From: Achromobacter veterisilvae
Lineage (GTDB): Bacteria > Pseudomonadota > Gammaproteobacteria > Burkholderiales > Burkholderiaceae_B
Length of the DNA: 64,000 bases
Direction: 5' to 3'
Assembly (NCBI RefSeq): GCF_900496975.1
Contig: NZ_UFQC01000002.1
Span: 186,001-250,000 of the forward strand
Numbering within the stretch: the first letter of the stretch is position 1; every line of letters starts with the position of its first letter. A program made the position numbers and the translations under genes. This document shows positions 61,515-64,000 of the stretch, in pieces. The notes below the pieces were generated by a model. The model saw nothing but the letters and a program-made list of their open reading frames with translations. It made no database searches and had not been told where the DNA came from.

Positions 61515-63386
61515 TCAGCGGGGGGCAACCAGCTTGGCCAAGTCCGTTTCCAGCGGCGACGGCTCGCCCTGCAAACGCGCGGCGATCACGTCCCCCATCA
61601 GCGCCGACCACGACAGGCCCCGCGACGCGTACCCGATGGCGAGCCACAGGCCGGGCGCGTGCGGCAGCTCGCCCACGGCCGGCAGGCGTCCGGGCAGCAC
61701 CGCCCGCCATCCCGCCCACCCCGGCAGGCTGCCGGGCACCAGGGCGTCGAAGTCCGGATGGCTGCCGCCCAGCAGGCCGGCCGCCTTGTCCAGAGTGACG
61801 CGCTGCCCCTCGGCGCCGACCCGCGCCTCGCTGGCGCCATGCACGTAGGTGCTGCCGGCGACGCAACCCTCGCCGGTATCCGGCAGCAGATAGCCCTCCC
61901 CGCCGACAATGCAGCGCGGCCCGCCCGCCAGGACCGCCGCCGGCACCAGCGTGACCTCCCCGGCCAGCGCATGCATCTGCGCCACGCGCGGCAGCGGATC
62001 CAGCAGGCCGCTGGCGGACAGGACGCCCTGCGCGCCCGCCGCATTGGCCAGGATGACGGTATCCGCCTGCGCGAGTTCGGCGCCCGACGCGTCCCGCACG
62101 CGCCAGCCCTGCCCGGCCCGTTCGACGCGCGCCGCCACGCCGGGCAGCACCGTCACGCCGGGCGTCGCCAGCAAGGCTTCTATCAGGCGGCCCGGCTGCA
62201 CCAGCATGCCCCGCGCAAAGAACACGCCGCCCCGCGCCAGCGGCAGGCCGGCCAGTTCGCTGGCCTCGCCTCGGCTTACCTGGCGCACCCATTGCGCCGG
62301 GAACGCCAGCGCCTCCAGGGTGCCGGCCATCGCCGCGGACCGGCCCGCGTCGCGCTCGAGCTGGACGGTGCCGCAGACGCGGGGCGCCGCCCCCGGGGCC
62401 AGGCCCAGCCAGCGCGCCAGGGCCCGCTGGCTCCCCGCCCGCGACAGGCGCGCCCGCGCATTGTCGTCCCGCGCCACCACGGGCGTCAGCGCCGCGGCGA
62501 TATGCCCCACGTGCGCGGGCGCGCCCTGCGCCCGGCCCGCGTCGATCACGGTCACACGCCAACCGCGTCGCGCCAGCGCCTCGGCGATGCCGCCCCCGGC
62601 CAGTCCCGCGCCCACGACGACGGCATGGCCGGCGTCCGCAAGCCGCAGGGCCCCGGCCACGCGGCCCTCCGCCGCGGCCTCCCCCGCCGTCATGTGCCAT
62701 TTGCCGCCATAGCCCGGGGCTCGGCGCACGTTGAACCCGGCCTCCTGCAGGGCCCGGCGCAGTTCGCCGGTGCAGGCCCAGGTGGCCAGCGTCGCGCCCG
62801 GCGCGGCCAGCCCCGCCAGGTCCCGCAGCAGCGACGGCGCCCACATCCGGGGATTGCACTCGGGCGCGAAGCCGTCCAGGAAAAACGCGTCCACGCGCGC
62901 GCTCACCCGGGGCGCCAGGACCTGCGCGTCGCCGAAGCCCAGCGTCAGCGTGACGGCCCCGTCCTCGAACTCCAGGCGGTGCAGGCCCGGCAGCAGGTCG
63001 GGCCACTGGGCCGCCAGCAGCCGCCCCAGTTCGGCCAGCGGTTCGGGCGCGTATCGCCCGAGCAGGGCGGCCAGGTCCTCGCGCGCGAACGGGTGCCCTT
63101 CCATCGACACCACGTGCAGGGCAGCGGGACGCTCGGGATCGTCCCGCCAGGACTTCCAGAGCGCCAGGAAATTCAGCCCCAGGCCGAAGCCCGTCTCGCA
63201 GACGGTGAAGGCGCCGCGGCCGCGCCAGCGCCCGGGCAGGCCGTTGCCGCGCAGGAACACGTGCTCGGCCTGCCCCAGCGCGCCGGACGGCGAGTGATAG
63301 ACGTCGCCGTAGGCGGGGCTGTACAGCCGGCCGTCAGCATCGAATTCGGCCACCGCGGGGGTCAGGGGAACATAGGTAACGGACAT
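61515..63386 (-). CDS. mnmC: Bifunctional tRNA-modifying protein MnmC
   Basis: Finishes the mnm5s2U34 modification of tRNAs such as the Lys(TTT) encoded at 56067. The 623-residue protein has an N-terminal SAM-dependent methyltransferase domain (about 1-235; [12 protein letters not shown] and [14 protein letters not shown]) and a C-terminal FAD-dependent oxidoreductase (about 250-623; [39 protein letters not shown]). The ATG at 63386 matches the family N-terminus [15 protein letters not shown]; a longer upstream reading to 63494 is not supported. Confidence 0.95.
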   Translation of the reverse strand: MSVTYVPLTPAVAEFDADGRLYSPAYGDVYHSPSGALGQAEHVFLRGNGLPGRWRGRGAFTVCETGFGLGLNFLALWKSWRDDPERPAALHVVSMEGHPFAREDLAALLGRYAPEPLAELGRLLAAQWPDLLPGLHRLEFEDGAVTLTLGFGDAQVLAPRVSARVDAFFLDGFAPECNPRMWAPSLLRDLAGLAAPGATLATWACTGELRRALQEAGFNVRRAPGYGGKWHMTAGEAAAEGRVAGALRLADAGHAVVVGAGLAGGGIAEALARRGWRVTVIDAGRAQGAPAHVGHIAAALTPVVARDDNARARLSRAGSQRALARWLGLAPGAAPRVCGTVQLERDAGRSAAMAGTLEALAFPAQWVRQVSRGEASELAGLPLARGGVFFARGMLVQPGRLIEALLATPGVTVLPGVAARVERAGQGWRVRDASGAELAQADTVILANAAGAQGVLSASGLLDPLPRVAQMHALAGEVTLVPAAVLAGGPRCIVGGEGYLLPDTGEGCVAGSTYVHGASEARVGAEGQRVTLDKAAGLLGGSHPDFDALVPGSLPGWAGWRAVLPGRLPAVGELPHAPGLWLAIGYASRGLSWSALMGDVIAARLQGEPSPLETDLAKLVAPR

Positions 63387-63528
63387 GGGGGGGCAAAAAC
63401 AAACGGAATCGGAACAAGCGCGAATTATCGGATGGCGGGCGCGCCTGCGTTGGATGGACGCCACGCGGCAAGGCGGTTTTCGGGCCTTTGCCACGAGTTT
63501 GACGCATACATGGGCTTACACTGGTTTC

Positions 63529-64000
63529 ATGGATACCTACGATCAGCCCCGTTCGCTGGCCTCGCCCATCGACCTGTGCGCCGCGATCGACGCGGCCGTC
63601 ACAGCGGCCCATGCCGGCGCAGCCATCCTGCAATCCTACGCGCATCGCCGCTCGGATCTCGTGATCGACCGCAAGGCGCGCAACGATCTCGTCTCCCAGG
63701 CGGACCGCGAGGCGGAGGACGCGATCATCCAGGAACTGCAAGCCCGCACTCCCAAGTTCGGCATCGTCGCCGAGGAAACCGGCGGCAAGGCGCAAGGCGC
63801 CGCCACCTGGTACATCGACCCGCTGGACGGCACCACCAATTTCCTGCACGACATCCCGCATTACGCGGTGTCGATCGCGCTGATCGCGCACGCGGGCTCC
63901 GCTGTCTCGGCCGACGAGACGCTCGCGGAAGACACGCCCGTGGTCGGCGTGGTCTACGACCCGAGCCGCGAAGAACTCTTCACCGCGGTCCATGGGCTCG
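63529..64000 (+). CDS. suhB: Inositol-1-monophosphatase family protein, N-terminal part
   Basis: The frame starts at the ATG at 63529 and runs off the window after 157 codons, so the C-terminus is missing. The metal-binding motifs of the IMPase fold are visible: IVAEETGG (first glutamate pair) and WYIDPLDGTTNF. In proteobacteria this gene is SuhB, which also takes part in rRNA antitermination; whether this copy does so cannot be seen. Divergent from mnmC with about 142 bp between starts. Confidence 0.9.
   Translation, partial: MDTYDQPRSLASPIDLCAAIDAAVTAAHAGAAILQSYAHRRSDLVIDRKARNDLVSQADREAEDAIIQELQARTPKFGIVAEETGGKAQGAATWYIDPLDGTTNFLHDIPHYAVSIALIAHAGSAVSADETLAEDTPVVGVVYDPSREELFTAVHGL

Overview
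The window is about 64 kb of high-GC chromosomal DNA from a Gram-negative betaproteobacterium. The lptD-surA-rsmA and amgK-murU envelope blocks, the MetNIQ transporter, a Bordetella-style autotransporter and the general gene content point to the Alcaligenaceae (Bordetella/Achromobacter group). This is judged from protein content alone; no database search was possible. There is no plasmid, phage, integrase, transposase or CRISPR signature. Most of the window is dense core genome with accessory transport and catabolic loci set in it.

Region 1 (1-15.7 kb, housekeeping): the end of a phosphonate-type aminotransferase, gloA, a striking 77-bp tandem repeat array, def, a fadE-like acyl-CoA dehydrogenase with an apparent C-terminal frameshift, an SpmA/SpmB-like membrane protein, pyk and glycerate kinase. 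Then come the lptD-surA-rsmA operon (no pdxA in the usual slot) and, divergent from it, amgK-murU for cell-wall sugar recycling, followed by a coiled-coil membrane protein.

Region 2 (15.7-26 kb): a MarR-controlled flavoprotein monooxygenase locus with paired operators, phhB, an OmpA-type lipoprotein, a HAD hydrolase, a two-gene lipoprotein plus FKBP-like exported protein operon that I cannot assign, and a first FecI-FecR-TonB receptor iron system under a Fur box.

Region 3 (26-36.5 kb), the most interesting part: a single-direction eight-gene cluster ending at a terminator. It encodes a hydroxylysine-kinase-like APH kinase, a class III PLP enzyme with phospho-lyase signature motifs, a complete Dpp-type ABC importer (binding protein, two permeases, one fused double ATPase), a histone-deacetylase-fold amidohydrolase and a short-chain dehydrogenase. 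It is divergent from a GntR/FCD regulator. An identical operator core lies in front of both transcription units. I read it as an import and degradation route for an (N-acylated) hydroxylated amine or amino acid.

Region 4 (36.5-52.8 kb): a second FecI-FecR-TonB receptor system with its own Fur box, a pentapeptide-repeat protein, tRNA-Lys(CTT), a TetR-controlled dehydrogenase, a diguanylate cyclase, an AsmA-family protein, an LtaS/OpgB-like phosphoglycerol transferase, tag, a YkgJ-type Cys-cluster protein, an AraC regulator, a Fur paralogue with an overlapping partner gene of unknown function, and an orphan ClpX-type zinc finger protein.

Region 5 (52.8-64 kb): a 998-residue autotransporter, tRNA-Lys(TTT), metN-metI-metQ, a GH31-family protein in which the usual acid/base residue appears to be replaced, mnmC, and the start of an inositol-monophosphatase (suhB) gene running off the end.
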